64,000 nt of DNA from NCBI GenBank assembly GCA_019649035.1, contig BMAT01005576.1, positions 285,467-349,466 of the forward strand. Reading direction: 5' to 3'. The notes beneath the pieces are model-generated. The model was not told where the DNA came from and made no database searches. It worked only from the letters and a program-made list of their open reading frames with translations. Below are positions 1 to 10,931 of the stretch, one piece after another. This DNA is from Elysia marginata (Eukaryota; Mollusca; Gastropoda; Plakobranchidae). A program made the translations under genes and the position numbers. The stretch's first letter is position 1. Each line of letters starts with the position of its first letter.

Positions 1-1345
1 CCAGCAAGCTTATCTCTCTTGCCCATAGTCGATGGGGTAGACACAGCGCGTGGCTAACAAAGGAACTTTTCTCACTGGCTTTGTCATACCATTACACAGG
101 TACAGATCTTATACAATGTACCGGCGCATCATAATAGTCTACAGGCTAGATCTACTTGCCCGTAACACTAACAGTTAACACTTCTGACTAATCTGAGGCA
201 AAGGGGGCAGGTGTTCGGTAATTTAGCGGTGGAAACCAGCGTTTTTTCATAATTTTATGACCGTTTTAAGACATGGACGTGTCGATATAAGAGATGTGAG
301 AGGGAACAGAGTGTCGATATAGAGATAGACATTTAACTAACCGTTGAAAGCGAAAAAATGTGGACTTAGTATAACATGTCGATATAAGAGAAATGTCAAA
401 ATGAGCGATGTCGATGTATATAGAAAAAAGAAAATTCTTCTAAAGTGGGGATGGCCATGCTGCAATAGTTGATCACTATAGTACAAAAAGATATTCCAAC
501 AGGACTTTGAAAGACATTTTAACTTTTAAACATTCAATTGCTAAGCTTTTATTTTTTTAAAATTTGTTTTTGTTGCATCTAAGATTTGTGTTGTGTGAGT
601 GGATGGAAAAAAGCTTATAACTGAGCAGCAAAATTTTAAACGCTTTTCTGCAAAAAATGATAATTTGAAAAAAATTCTTAGTCTCCATATTTTTTCAACA
701 TGTTTGGCTGGTTTTTAAGAGGAATACAAAATGCAAGGTTGATAGGAAAATTGAACGTTGTCTCCGTAGTCCACGCTTGTCGCTTTAATATAGCATTAAA
801 TTTGTACAGGAACTTCATGCAGTACATGAATTCATTCTGCCAAGAAAACTCACCACACAAGTCAATTGATAAATTTCCAAAGCTCTTGATCCACATGCCA
901 TACATGGTTAAGGTACAAATCTACTGCTACATCCACACACACACACACACACACACACACAATGGGTAGACTTAAAGACAAAGACTCTTCTCATCATGAG
1001 TACGTTCATGATCAACTTTTACTGTACAAAGTTGCCATCTTACAAATCACACAGAGGTGTCCATGGCCTACAGAATCATTTTATTTTTACTTGTAAATAA
1101 AGGCAAGATGAGAAAGGAACTTATATTATACAAAACTGGACAGAGCAATGCTTTAGTAAATGAATCCAACTTTATAAGCATAATTTGAATCCTCTGAAAT
1201 CAAAGTTTTTCTTCATTCTCAAGAGAATTGAATGATGAGTTTTTCACTGTACATTTTGTCTAATATTATGAAACAACTAAGATGAGAGTTATTTTTAAAG
1301 AAAATCAGAAGCTCTATCCTCTTAAACATTGTCTTTCAATTTCAG
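1..1345. other. Flank left of the receptor exons; noncoding as far as visible
   Basis: No convincing exon. It should be an intron of the RIG-I-like receptor gene whose C-terminal exons follow. It holds a (CA)n microsatellite at 934-961. A frame at 720-912 has weak splice-like ends, but I could not recognise it (see rejected items). Helicase motifs are absent, so the helicase exons are expected left of the window. Confidence 0.5.
934..961. repeat. (CA)n microsatellite
   Basis: About 14 uninterrupted CA dinucleotides. Confidence 0.95.
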
Positions 1346-1428
1346 ATATGCTGTGGTTGCCATAAAGTTTCCATCCCATCTTCTGATCTTAAGATAATCA
1401 ATGACACACATCGTGTTTCAATCAACAG
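1346..1428 (+). CDS. RIG-I-like receptor, C-terminal domain exon (first zinc pair)
   Basis: An 83-nt internal exon, preceded by a pyrimidine-rich stretch ending in TTTCAG and followed by GTCAGG. It encodes 27 codons plus two bases. The peptide starts ICCGCHKV and carries a CxxC pair, then SDL, then a T-H-x-V motif. The spacing from the CxxC to S-D-L and on to T-H-x-V is identical to that of vertebrate LGP2 (as I recall that sequence) and close to RIG-I and MDA5, where these cysteines form half of the zinc site of the RNA-binding C-terminal domain. The protein would be a cytosolic double-stranded RNA sensor. The exon ends in phase 2 and completes an Arg codon with the next exon. Which RIG-I-like family member this is cannot be told without the helicase and N-terminal domains. 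Confidence 0.8.
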
Positions 1429-2352
1429 GTCAGGTTTCAGTGTGGACTTGAGTAACCTCATCTAAAACTAATCCCTTATGAGCCTTTGTTGTTTATCAGC
1501 TGTTTATCAGGAATTTAATGATCTTTTTAAACACTGTTCTTACTCATATTTTGAAATTTGTGAAAACAGGTTGATTTTTTGTTACTGTCAATAATTGATC
1601 CACTAAGGAAAAAAGATGATCATTAGGTCCAATTTTGTGAATAATGATTGTATGGCCACTTTAAAATTTCTTTTTATAAAACTTTTTATGAATTTGGTTT
1701 TTTCTGTATTTATAGACCCCCTCTACCATCCTAATTTTTGTTCTTCTTTTTTTTTTTGTATTAGTCTGCTTTTCCATCATTGATATTTTATGGGACTTCA
1801 GATTTAAAGACAATAGCATTAACACTATCAATAAAAAAATAAGTGGAGTTGTGTTGGTGGTCAATTTAAGAAAACAATTTTTTGTTCTTGCTCTAAACAA
1901 ATTTTGACTAAAACTTTTCTAGGATAATTAGGCTGACATTGAAAGTTTATAATGTATTTTATACTACACAGCCATAAAATCATAGAAATTGGTTGAAAAA
2001 AAAGGAATTCAAGTATAAAAATGGTATATTTTACAAATCATTTGAAGTATTAGGTTAATGTTATTTATTCTTCAAATTTCCAAATTTTATCTTAAAGACA
2101 CTCTATCTTCCAAATGTTATAACGCAGGGCATAACTAAGATATCAAAGTAAATGTTTCACCTCCTTAATTGTCTCTCTAAGGCTTTTTTACATTGTTACA
2201 TATCTCTTAATCTAAAGTTTTTTGTTCTTTTAACCTGGGCTTACATTTTTAGTTATGTTGTCTCCATTTCATAAAACATCAGCTTCTTTTTATCTATTTG
2301 ATTTTCAAGATCACTTTTACTAATCTTTCTTTCTAAAATCTTGTTCTTGCAG

Positions 2353-2646
2353 GAGCTTACTGAACAAAATAAAAATTGAACCATCGAAAGAAAAAATTAT
2401 GGATGCAATCACATTTATGGGAACTGTAAGATGCCAGGGAGAGACTGAAAGGGGAAAATCCTGTAACTATCGCATTGGCAAGTTGATAAAACATAGAGAC
2501 TGCCCATTTGTTGCTCTGGGGTGTGACAAAATGAAATTTCTTCGCACAAATGCAAATCGTCCAGATCTTGTTATCAAGAGATGGAAAGATGTGCCATACT
2601 ATGTCGAAGAACTCAAGCTTGAGCAGTTTTATGAATATGCCCTAGG
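2353..2646 (+). CDS. RIG-I-like receptor, C-terminal domain exon (second zinc pair, RNA-binding core)
   Basis: A 294-nt internal exon between TTCTTGCAG and a consensus donor GTAAGT. Joined to 1346-1428 it gives a continuous frame. It supplies the second cysteine pair (VRC ... KSC, nine residues between, against two to four in vertebrate relatives). It also supplies the basic C-terminal part, including KRWKDVPYYVEEL, which matches the KKW-x2-VP-x-x-V-x-x-F stretch of LGP2 in spacing. The usual W-G after the second pair reads YRIG. An extra cysteine lies in GCDKMKF. The frame runs into TAA inside the donor site, so splicing is needed to continue. The exon ends in phase 2. Family assignment rests on cysteine and motif spacing across both exons and is firm; the exact subtype is open. 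Confidence 0.87.
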
Positions 2647-3575
2647 GTAAGTCTTGTGCCACTGTGGGGCAGTATTAAAATGTTTTTTTGTGTGTGCAAG
2701 AACACATCACTGTCTATTTTAATGCAAACCGTTTTCAAGAGCAGTATAAAAGTTGGCATTAAAATATGTAAAAATAAGAACTAAAACTTATAAGTGACAT
2801 GTCAAAAAATCTGAATTTAAAGAAAAAAACTTTAAAAATTAAAGTCTCTTTCCTTTGTTCACAGCATTACAAATAAATTTACACCCCTTTAGGGAATACT
2901 CGGCTTGGATTACACCCTAGCGTAAATATAAATAGGGCCTATTTCTAAATGTGACAATTTAGAAATTTAGCTGATCTGAGTGGTTATTGTTCTTAAAGTC
3001 TTAGCAAATTGTAAAAAAAAAACACAAATAGGTCAAGATGTGCATCATATCGCAAAATTTGTATTGGTTAGATAATTTTTTTTTGTCTGAAAACAATCTT
3101 TTTTCAATACATCGCTCAAGATCTTTAAGCCCAAAACACCACTAAAAGTAAAGACTTGCAACATTTAATCGACAAAACTTAGTTTTTAGGTGGTATTATG
3201 CTAAGTTTAAATGATAATGTTGGTTGTAATTCTACAAAATTCCTTAATGGTTAGCAGCAATTAGAAAAAAGAAAGAAACTTCCAGTTTAGTCCTAATAAT
3301 TGAAATCCAGAAATTTTCCGATAACCGATTTCTACCTTCTTTCAGCTATAGGTCTCTAAAGTTACTATAGAATCATGGCAAAAATGAAAAAAAATGGGAG
3401 TTAAAAATGAAAAGAAATATAAAGAAAGGTAAAAAATGCCCCCAATAATGTGGTAAATAACAAAAGGTGGTTTACATAACTTTTCAGCACTAGACAGTTT
3501 ACTTAGTACAACCTAATTATGAATCACGCAGAATAGATTTACATATGTACTAAATTTCATAAAATTCATAAAATT

Positions 3576-3644
3576 GTACAACTGTTACTGTAGTGAAAGA
3601 TACATTGGTGAATAATAGGGTGAAGTTAAAATCATGCAAACCTC
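3576..3644 (+). repeat. Left arm of a 69-bp inverted repeat pair
   Basis: Aligns without gaps to the reverse complement of 4781-4849, with five mismatches in 69 positions. The arms are about 1.1 kb apart and enclose the MITE-like unit and an RTE-type LINE remnant. Confidence 0.8.
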
Positions 3645-3668
3645 CTGGTGATGTAAGAGTTAAAGTTG

Positions 3669-3920
3669 GTATTCATATCAATTATTTCTATTCTCACTTT
3701 GAACATAAGATACTAAGCCGATTTGTGGTCAGTCCCAGCAGTACATTTTTCATCAGAAAAAAGAAAACAACTAAACTTATCTGAATCGGCCGGGCTCATG
3801 GGAGTTTTTTTTATTTATTTTTTTTTTTACGAATTCACTACCTCAGTGGAATATTGCTACTGGTGCTTTTTAAAAATAATGTGGTCACACCAAAATCTTA
3901 CTTAAAATTGATATGAATAC
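3669..3920. mobile_element. Short non-autonomous element with 15-bp terminal inverted repeats (MITE-like)
   Basis: GTATTCATATCAATT at 3669-3683 is matched perfectly in reverse complement at 3906-3920, giving a 252-bp unit with no coding capacity. A second, partial copy of its left half lies at 5555-5670 in the same orientation. Two copies plus inverted ends suggest a MITE. I could not identify a superfamily or a clear target-site duplication. Confidence 0.5.
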
Positions 3921-4049
3921 TTAGGCTTACCATCATATGATTGAGCTACTAGCATGCATTACATGCTCAGTGACAGATGGTGGAGATAGCATGGGCCAAA
4001 TATAACTCAGTTGTTCAAGTGGGGGCTTCCCAGAATTTGACATAACTAA

Positions 4050-4620
4050 GACGTGAAGAAACCGATAAGGAAAGTCTGTCATGCCTTCTTAGGGCTGAAG
4101 AAGATATGTCGAGTAAAATCATCAAGGAAAAGACTAAGAAAGAGATGTAAAGGAAGTCCTATCCTATGGACCGGAGACACAGCAGGCCTTCAAACAATAT
4201 TTCAGAAACTGCAGTCCTTCAGCAACAGATGTATGAGACGAATCAGCAACATACACTGGCTGGAAATCATCAGTAATATTGACTCATGGGAAAGAACACA
4301 GCAACAACCAAGGGACGTGGAGAAGAGGTGAAGAAAGTGGAGATGGATTTGGCACATTTTAAGGAAATCAAGGCAGTGCCCTACAAGACATAACTTGGTA
4401 TGCAGCCCACAGGGCCGCACAGCCAGATGGAGGCCAAGAGTGACATGGAAGAAAGAAACAGGCGGAGATGGCAACGGCAGAGAAGATATAAAAAGAACTG
4501 GAGAAAATGGCACAAGAAAAGATAGTATGGGCTGTGGAGTAACTTTGTTGGCGGCCAGTGCTTCTCAGGGAGCTGAGAGGCAAAAAAGAAGAAGAATCAA
4601 ATTAATGAGATTGAATGAAG
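4050..4620 (+). mobile_element. RTE-type LINE, decayed 3' end of the reverse transcriptase ORF
   Basis: Frames here give pieces typical of the C-terminal part of RTE-like reverse transcriptase ORFs: CMRRISNIHWLEIISNID, then a W-R-W-I-W-H-I-L-R stretch, then a P-Q-G-R block followed by W-x-P-R-V-T-W. These match the family pattern of R-R-W-x-W-x-G-H-x-L-R followed by P-Q-G-K-R-x-R-G-R-P-x-x-T-W-R. The pieces are spread over different frames with stops, so the copy is old and truncated at the 5' side. It lies in the intron of the receptor gene, in sense orientation. Confidence 0.65.
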
Positions 4621-4780
4621 CAATTTTAGCTTGAGTTATATGACTTGGTTGGCAGCTTATCAGACAAAGGACAGCCCACTGAAGCTTCAAAAGAGCTAGA
4701 GCTAGGCTTCAATAGGCCCAATACTCTGGTCTAAATATTTTCTTTACCGTCCTTTTCATCAAATGCTAAACCTTTTTCAT

Positions 4781-4849
4781 GAGGTTTGCATGATTTTAAC
4801 TTCACCCTCTTAGTCACCAATGTATCTGTCACTACAGTATCAGTTGTGC
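4781..4849 (-). repeat. Right arm of the 69-bp inverted repeat pair
   Basis: Reverse complement of 3576-3644 at 64 of 69 positions. Its outer edge abuts the 3' tail of the LINE fragment at 4850-5330. Confidence 0.8.
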
Positions 4850-5330
4850 AAGCTTTGATTGTTTGATTGAAATTTTTTTTAAGCCCAGTCCATCATTAGC
4901 AATGGTCTCAGGGCTTACAGTCTCTTTAAATTTAGTTTACTTCGACCCTCAATACTTGCAAACCTATCTCATACATTAGAATCAAGTTTTAAAAGTCTTA
5001 TACACTTTTCACAAGTTTAAAAAGTTTTCTATACATTTGCTTCAGATTTTGCCATATAATCCAATCTCTTTCAGATAATCTGAAATCTGAGAGGCTTTCA
5101 CCCCTCAAAATATCATTGCATATCATTCGTCTTATAATATTTTTGTCTGCTTAACAAAAAATCTGCGCATTCCACTAAAATGTGTTTCATAGTGAAAGGA
5201 CATTCACAAGCTGTACAATAGGGTTGTTGTTCCCCTTTTAAAAGGCATTCGTGTGTGATCCACTAATGGCGGATACGGAGTCTGCTCACAACAGTCTCTT
5301 GTTTTCTGTCCAGTCTTTTGACAGAAATGA
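4850..5330 (-). mobile_element. LINE fragment of the Jockey/I kind: C-terminal zinc motif and 3' tail
   Basis: Read on the minus strand, a frame near 5170-5260 gives LLKGEQQPYCTACECPF followed by TMKHILVEC, a CxxC...HxxxxC motif. This is the pattern found after the RNase H region of Jockey/I-like LINEs (hydrophobic strand, cysteines, then K-H-I-L-x-E-C). The remainder decays toward a 3' end with C-T-G-G-G-C-T-T, an A-run and CAATCAA repeats at 4850-4893. The piece is short, broken by stops and inserted antisense in the receptor intron. Confidence 0.6.
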
Positions 5331-5554
5331 GTCTTTATTTGAAAAATTTCTTAGCACACAGTGGGGAATTTGATGTAGCAGTCAAGAGTTAATAAAAAGA
5401 AGTTCTTATATCATTTCACCAAATTTTTATAATGTTATGCGTTTTGTAGGGCCTGGAAGCTCAGAAAAATGCACTTTTCACATTATCAATGCTTTGCAAA
5501 GAGAAAAATGTGACGTACGACTCATTTGGACTGGTTCTAGAGCATATAGGTTAT

Positions 5555-5670
5555 GTTTTCATATCAATTATTTTTGTTTTTTTTTTACTTAGAACATAAC
5601 ATATTAAGCCATTTTGTGGTCAGTCCTGGTTGTAGATTTTTCTTTACAAAAAATAAATAACCGAACTACA
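5555..5670. repeat. Partial second copy of the 3669 MITE-like element
   Basis: Matches 3669-3782 through the inverted-repeat end and the shared words AACATAA, TTTGTGGTCAGTCC and TTTTTC. The right end with the second inverted repeat was not found. Confidence 0.55.
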
Positions 5671-5771
5671 AAATAAAAAAAGTTTGAACATAATAGTCAT
5701 ACTAAAACAACCATCCTCTGTATATTAAAAACGTGAACCTATAAATTTGTGTTTTTTTTTACATCCTTCAG

Positions 5772-5823
5772 AATTTTTCAGCCACATGGTGAAGAAGCTG
5801 CTGCTGATACTCTGAGTAGTTGA
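5772..5823 (+). CDS. Probable terminal exon of the RIG-I-like receptor
   Basis: A long T-tract and CATCCTTCAG precede this position. The two bases left over from 2353-2646 plus A make a Gly codon. The frame then runs IFQPHGEEAAADTLSS to TGA at 5821. That gives a short hydrophilic tail, as expected after this domain. Support is the acceptor strength and the phase match only; there is no homology signal in 17 residues. If correct, 142 residues of the receptor are visible in the window. Confidence 0.5.
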
Positions 5824-6757
5824 ACATCCCTCAAGCACGTTTGAGTCATGAGACAAGCTGCTGCAAAGTGAAACTTCTGAACTTTCATATACTTTTCTTC
5901 AGTCTTCTGTTAGTCTTGAAAAAGTCAAAGAATGTTCTTACATACAACTACAAGGCTACTGTTGGTTTCACTAATGGTTCATTTAAAAAAACGTTGGTGT
6001 CTGCAAAGGTGTTAATTTAAAGATTATAAAGTTGCTTGAAGCTGTACCGGTCACTTTATTTTTAGAATCGAAGTAAAATTAGATATGTTTTAGATATTGA
6101 TATTATTGTTGTGTTAATTTGCTTTTAAGTATTCATCATATTGGACTGTTGCAATTCATTACCAATTTGCCCCCAAATAACGGGGCACAAATGCTGAGCT
6201 GTTGACAGCTGTTTAATTTCCTTTGTAATTTAAATTTACATGTAACCATTAGTGTTTATAGACACTGTTTTTATAATTTCACAATGTAAACAATGTTTAC
6301 ATATTTAAATTTTTTAAAAGAATTTTTATTATGTTGAATAATTGCCAGTGAGATCCCTGAAAAAAGACCTTGAAAATTGTTGGTAAAACAGGACTTATAA
6401 GAGGGGGGGGAGGGTTCTTTGTTCAGGGGTTAAAATACTATACCTATAGAAGCTGATGTCCTCAAATTTAAAGTCTTATAAGAAGAGTGGTCTTAATTGA
6501 GGGTTTTCACTGTAGTATATATGTGTGTGTTTTAGAATCTCAATGCCCTTACACCAGAACATTAGTATATTGCACTTTTCTATGAGGTACAATCCGAAAT
6601 AACAGTACTTTGGATGAGGCTGACCTTTCAGCTCTATCCAAATCTTCTGGTGAAAAAGTTTGATTTGGTCCACATTGCTTTTTTTAAAAAACACTTAGCA
6701 CAAGTAGTTTCGAAGTAATTGTACTTTTACGGTTAATGTAAATTGTCTTTGTTGTTA

Positions 6758-6763
6758 AATAAA
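6758..6763 (+). terminator. Candidate polyadenylation signal AATAAA for the receptor gene
   Basis: A canonical hexamer about 0.94 kb after the proposed stop, with a T-rich stretch just after it. Other hexamers may serve. Confidence 0.25.
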
Positions 6764-7173
6764 AATTTATTTTGCTTCTTCTACTTTAGGCACTCAGCAT
6801 TAGCAAATTTCATCGCACTATGTGTCCTGTACTTGTTTCCATGACTTGTAAATAATTAGCTGCCAAAGTATAGAAAATGCTGTTTTAGCTTTTTACAAGA
6901 GATATAACAACAATAGTTAAAGAGGGCATAGAACAGAGCTGCTGACCAGTATTAATTTCAGTATTTTAGTACCAGCATGACTTTCAAATTACTGAAGTAC
7001 TGATGTCAAACCTAAAATACTGAAATTAGCTATAGGCCTATAAGACAAGAAAGTCACTTGCGAAATTCACAAGACCATTTTTTTTCCTAAAATAGTATGA
7101 GTCGATGCCTTTAAAGGTAAACTCAATGTTTTTATTGTACTTGATTAAAAAAAGAGAGAGTTTAAACATCAAC

Positions 7174-7302
7174 GACCTTACAATTTCCGCAAGTAACCTC
7201 CTTATAAGGGTCCTGTGATTGTCTTCATTTTGTTGAATGACCTTACAATTTCCGCAAGTAACCTCCTTATAAGGGTCCTGTGATTGTCTTCATTTTGTTG
7301 AA
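7174..7302. repeat. 65-bp unit, two near-identical tandem copies
   Basis: The unit starting GACCTTACAATTTCCG at 7174 repeats at 7239, identical over essentially its whole length. The copy count may be collapsed in the assembly. Confidence 0.95.
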
Positions 7303-8169
7303 CCATGCTCTCATTGTGAGCACTAAAAATGTTTTGGAAAATTCTGAAATGGGGAATTCAAAATACTGGAGCCGGTATATTATAATTTGTTAACTCTGAT
7401 ACTAGTTCAGCAGGGTGGGAAACATTAAAACGAAGTGGAGTAAATTTTGTAAGTATTCATTCTGCGGAACATCTCTATTGAACAAGCTTTTTATTTTCAA
7501 AAATCTTGTAGTTCATCCTTAGTCTTAGTTTTTTTCTAAATTTTTGCTCTTTCTGATAACGTTTTAACATCATTGAGATTTGAAAGTTGGATGCACTGTA
7601 CACTCTATTTATTATATAATATACATTTTTTGTAACCTATCTAGTTCATGTTTTTTTTGCTGATATTGTACATCTCTCTTTGTGTAACCACTTCTTCACT
7701 CTTGAAATGTTAACATCTTTACAAAATGAGTCTAGTTGCGAAGTTTTGACAAAAAGAAATATCACAGTTCTTTAAAAGTACCATAATAGCTCTCTAAGAC
7801 TGTGAAAGAATATTTAACTTCTTTATTTTGACCCGAGTTATTGCATTTGAGAGATGGGATATCTGCAAAAACTATCCTTTAGAATTGGAGGGGGAAAAGC
7901 ATTCAAAGGTTAAAAATTCAAATGATTTAAAGAGATAACCAACTTATTCCCTACTTGTTTATCTCTTTTCCAGTCATCATCGGAATAGAGATATGGTTTT
8001 GCATTGATCAAACGTAACATAGGTAAACAACTTATTTGTCACATTTGACGATTTGAGTATACATGTAATTACAAGTTTTCACAATGAAAATATCACTGCA
8101 ATTCAACTCATTTTGTCATGTTATTACACAAAATTTAATAATTGTTCTAAAGCTTTTAAGCTACTTTTG

Positions 8170-10250
8170 ATAATCTTTTAAGAAAAGATAAATGTGTGAC
8201 TTTACCTAACAACATTTCACCTAAAGAACTCCCTGACAGTTTCAATAACTTTTTTTTATAGAAAAGATAAGGAAAATTTGAGAGAAATTTGATTCCAACA
8301 ACCAAACACCATAAATTATTTTAGTCCTTCATTGGTCTTCCATTTTGCCATTTCACCCCAGTGACCCCAGAATTCATTAAGGAAATAATTAGATTGCCGC
8401 TCAAGGCATTTTGTGAGCTCGCTATACTTTCTGGGGACCTATTTGTTGAAAATATTGACTCTCTTTTACCATTGATAGTAAAATATATTAATGAGTCTCT
8501 CTCGAGTGGAATTGTACCCATGTGCTTCAAAACTGCTATTCTTCAACCGTTCCTTAAAAAGAGTAGCCTTGATCAAAACATCCTAAATAATTACCGACAG
8601 GTCTCAAACCTGCCCTTCCTTTCAAAGGTTCTCGAAAAAGTCATACTTAGCCAGCTTGAAACCCATCTTAGTAAAAAAAATATTAAGCCAATACTTCAAT
8701 CTGCTTACAAACCCAAACAGAGAACAGAGACTGCCCTCCTAAAAGTTACATCTGATATTCTATCCTCATGTGACTCTGGGACTCTTCTCTCTCTCCTTGA
8801 TCTCTCTGCAACCTTTGATACTATTGATCATCATATAATTCTGACCCGATTGTTGAAAACGTTTGCTATTGAGGACATTGCTCATAACTGGTTCTCATCT
8901 TATATATCAGTTAAAACTAGATCCACTATGTCCCACACTTGAGATTATAGACCAGTATGGTTTCAACTACCATTTCAGTGCTGGTGACACTCGACTGTAT
9001 AAATCTTTTAAAACTAATAAATTATCCAATGTTTTATCGGCTTTGAATTCATGCCTCAAACACATCTCATCTTGGATGATGTCAAACGTGCTGAAATTTA
9101 ACACAGACAAGATTTATCTCTGACTCTAACTTAACTAAGCATGTATAAGCTTCCCAACAGTTACTATTTCTGATCAAGATATTATCCCCAAAAGTTTCAT
9201 TAAGAACCTGGGAGTGACATTAGACTCGACGCTCTCACTAGACCAACATATCTTCCAATATTATTAAGTCGTATCATTTTGAATTGAAAAGAATTTCAGC
9301 CATAAGGCAACACATATCCCTAGAGCCTGCAACTAAACTTGTGTGTTCTTTGGTTCTATCAAGACTAGACTACTGCAATTCTATACTTGCAGGGTTGCAA
9401 CTCAAAAAGATAGCTTGGTTACAAAATTTCAAAACCACGCTGCTAGAATAGTCAAAAGAATACCTACAAGGATGTCTATCACATCTGTTCTTCATGAATC
9501 GCAATGGCTTCGAATTAAAACTAGAATCGACTATAAAATTACATCTCTTTATTTTCAATGTCGAAACATATCTGAGACAAACTCTTATTTTTAGCAATAA
9601 ATTGGAAAATTACACACCAAATAGATCCCTACGCTCCTGCTCAAAGAACACATTTGTAATACCTCGTCTTAATTACTGAAGTCTTTTGTGAACACAACAT
9701 TTGGCTACCAAGGTGCATACACATGGAATGCTCTCCCGGAAAATTTGAAAAGCTTTTTGTACGTTGTCAATTTTTAAGAAAAGTCTAAAAACATAATTGT
9801 TTTCCAAAGTATATTGTGATCACAACTAATTTAAAAGTATTAAAGTTTTTATCAGCACTTGTGATAATATATTCATCTAAGCTGTTGTACAATTAATCAA
9901 ACCTTTTTTTTTATCCTCTGTATAGGTACCTTTTGTCTTTCTTTTATGCCTACTATTTAGCTTTTTAACGTAGCTTGCTTTCAACTACAAAACATAATTA
10001 TTTTCCTGCACATCGTTTTATCTGTGTATTTTATTTTTAGCCCTGGTCATCACATATATTGCAATAGTTTCTTTTTTTCAAACTACGCTCATTATATGTC
10101 TACTAATTCATATTTTGTCCTAGTCAAATATGTTTCTATGTCAACTATATTTGTTATCTATGCGACAGTTTTACCCAGTGTAAAGCGCTTTGGGCTTGTA
10201 AAAAGGGGAAGCGCTATATAAGAAATAAATAAATATTATTATTACATGTA
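8170..10250 (+). mobile_element. L2/CR1-type LINE, 5'-truncated and decayed
   Basis: Frames at 8180-9680 give, in order: a pre-RT stretch (PDSFNNFF); RT fingers NYRQVSNLPFLSKVLEKVI; motif A LLDLSATFDTIDH; a motif C region that reads SAGDTRLY where the family has F-A-D-D-T-Q-L-Y; RLDYCNSILAGL; and the C-terminal YTPNRSLRS block. The motif B segment (G-x-P-Q-G-S) is missing between about 8940 and 8950, so there is an internal deletion as well as frame changes. The 3' untranslated part runs to a tail with AAAGCGCTTTGGGC, AAGCGCTATATAAG and an AAAT/ATT run near 10180-10250, which is usual for this clade. It cannot move by itself. Confidence 0.85.
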
Positions 10251-10286
10251 TTATTATTAATTCCATAGAATGGCAGTTTACATGTC

Positions 10287-10931
10287 TTATGTGCACGCTA
10301 ACTGGATGTAGAGTGTTAATAAATCTATTTCTTCATCTGTAGCCTCATTGGTTGGCGCATATACTTGTATAATGTTCTTGTTTATTCTCTTGTTCTTGGT
10401 TGTAAAGGATGGCAGAATAACTTTTGGTCCGTGTGCTTCCCATCCCCTTGGTGTTTTTTGTTTTGACTTGTCCAATATAATTCCTACTCCTTCCCTGTGT
10501 GGCCTCTCTTTATCTTTACCCGAAAAAAATTAATAGTTCTCCTGTGTTTAGTGTCTTCTGTAGAGATAGGTTCCAGTGGGTTTTACTTAGCCCTAATATA
10601 TGGAGGCAATATCAGTGCATCTCTCTCACAACCTCTGCAGTTTTTCCAACCTCATATATAGTTCTCGCATTCCACGAGCCGATCCAGAGAGACTTGGTAG
10701 AGGGTGGAGAGATCCGCCCAACAGTTTCCTTTCAACTTTGGCTGTTAACATCATATGATCTTCTTGCGAAGGGGCTCCATCATCTCCCAAGAGGTGTAAA
10801 TTTTTTTTACTTACTTGTGTTTCTGTAACATAATTAATTTTTACGTGAAAGATTGTTAGCCTTTCAACACCCCCAATCTGGAGGGATAGGTGGCCCATTT
10901 CGGGAGCCACAGCCTTATTCGATTTAGTCAC
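10287..10931 (-). mobile_element. RTE-type LINE, endonuclease domain fragment
   Basis: On the minus strand, WNARTIYEVGKTAEVVREM is followed by CLHILGLSKTHWN, then a GVGIILDKSKQ-like start, GWEAHGPKVI, and NIIQVYAPTNEATDEEID. This is the start of an RTE-like apurinic endonuclease: the W-N-V-R-T motif, L-G-L-S-E-x-x-W, and Q-x-Y-A-P-T-N. Stops and frame changes occur between the blocks. The fragment stops right after Q-V-Y-A-P-T-N, so only the first third of the endonuclease is present. It sits directly downstream of the L2 LINE tail, in opposite orientation. Confidence 0.75.

Larger units (their letters stand above)
5824..8170. other. Noncoding stretch after the receptor's last exon
   Basis: Likely 3' untranslated region up to about 6.78 kb, then intergenic DNA. 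A G-run lies near 6401-6410. The 65-bp tandem duplication at 7174-7302 is listed separately. No exon or RNA gene was recognised. Confidence 0.5.

Noticed and set aside
720-912. Possible + strand exon with acceptor-like TTTTTAAG and donor-like AAGGTACAA
   Set aside because: A stretch HACRFNIALNLY loosely recalls the helicase insert of RIG-I-like receptors, but there is no room for the rest of the helicase before the C-terminal domain exons and the other motifs are missing.
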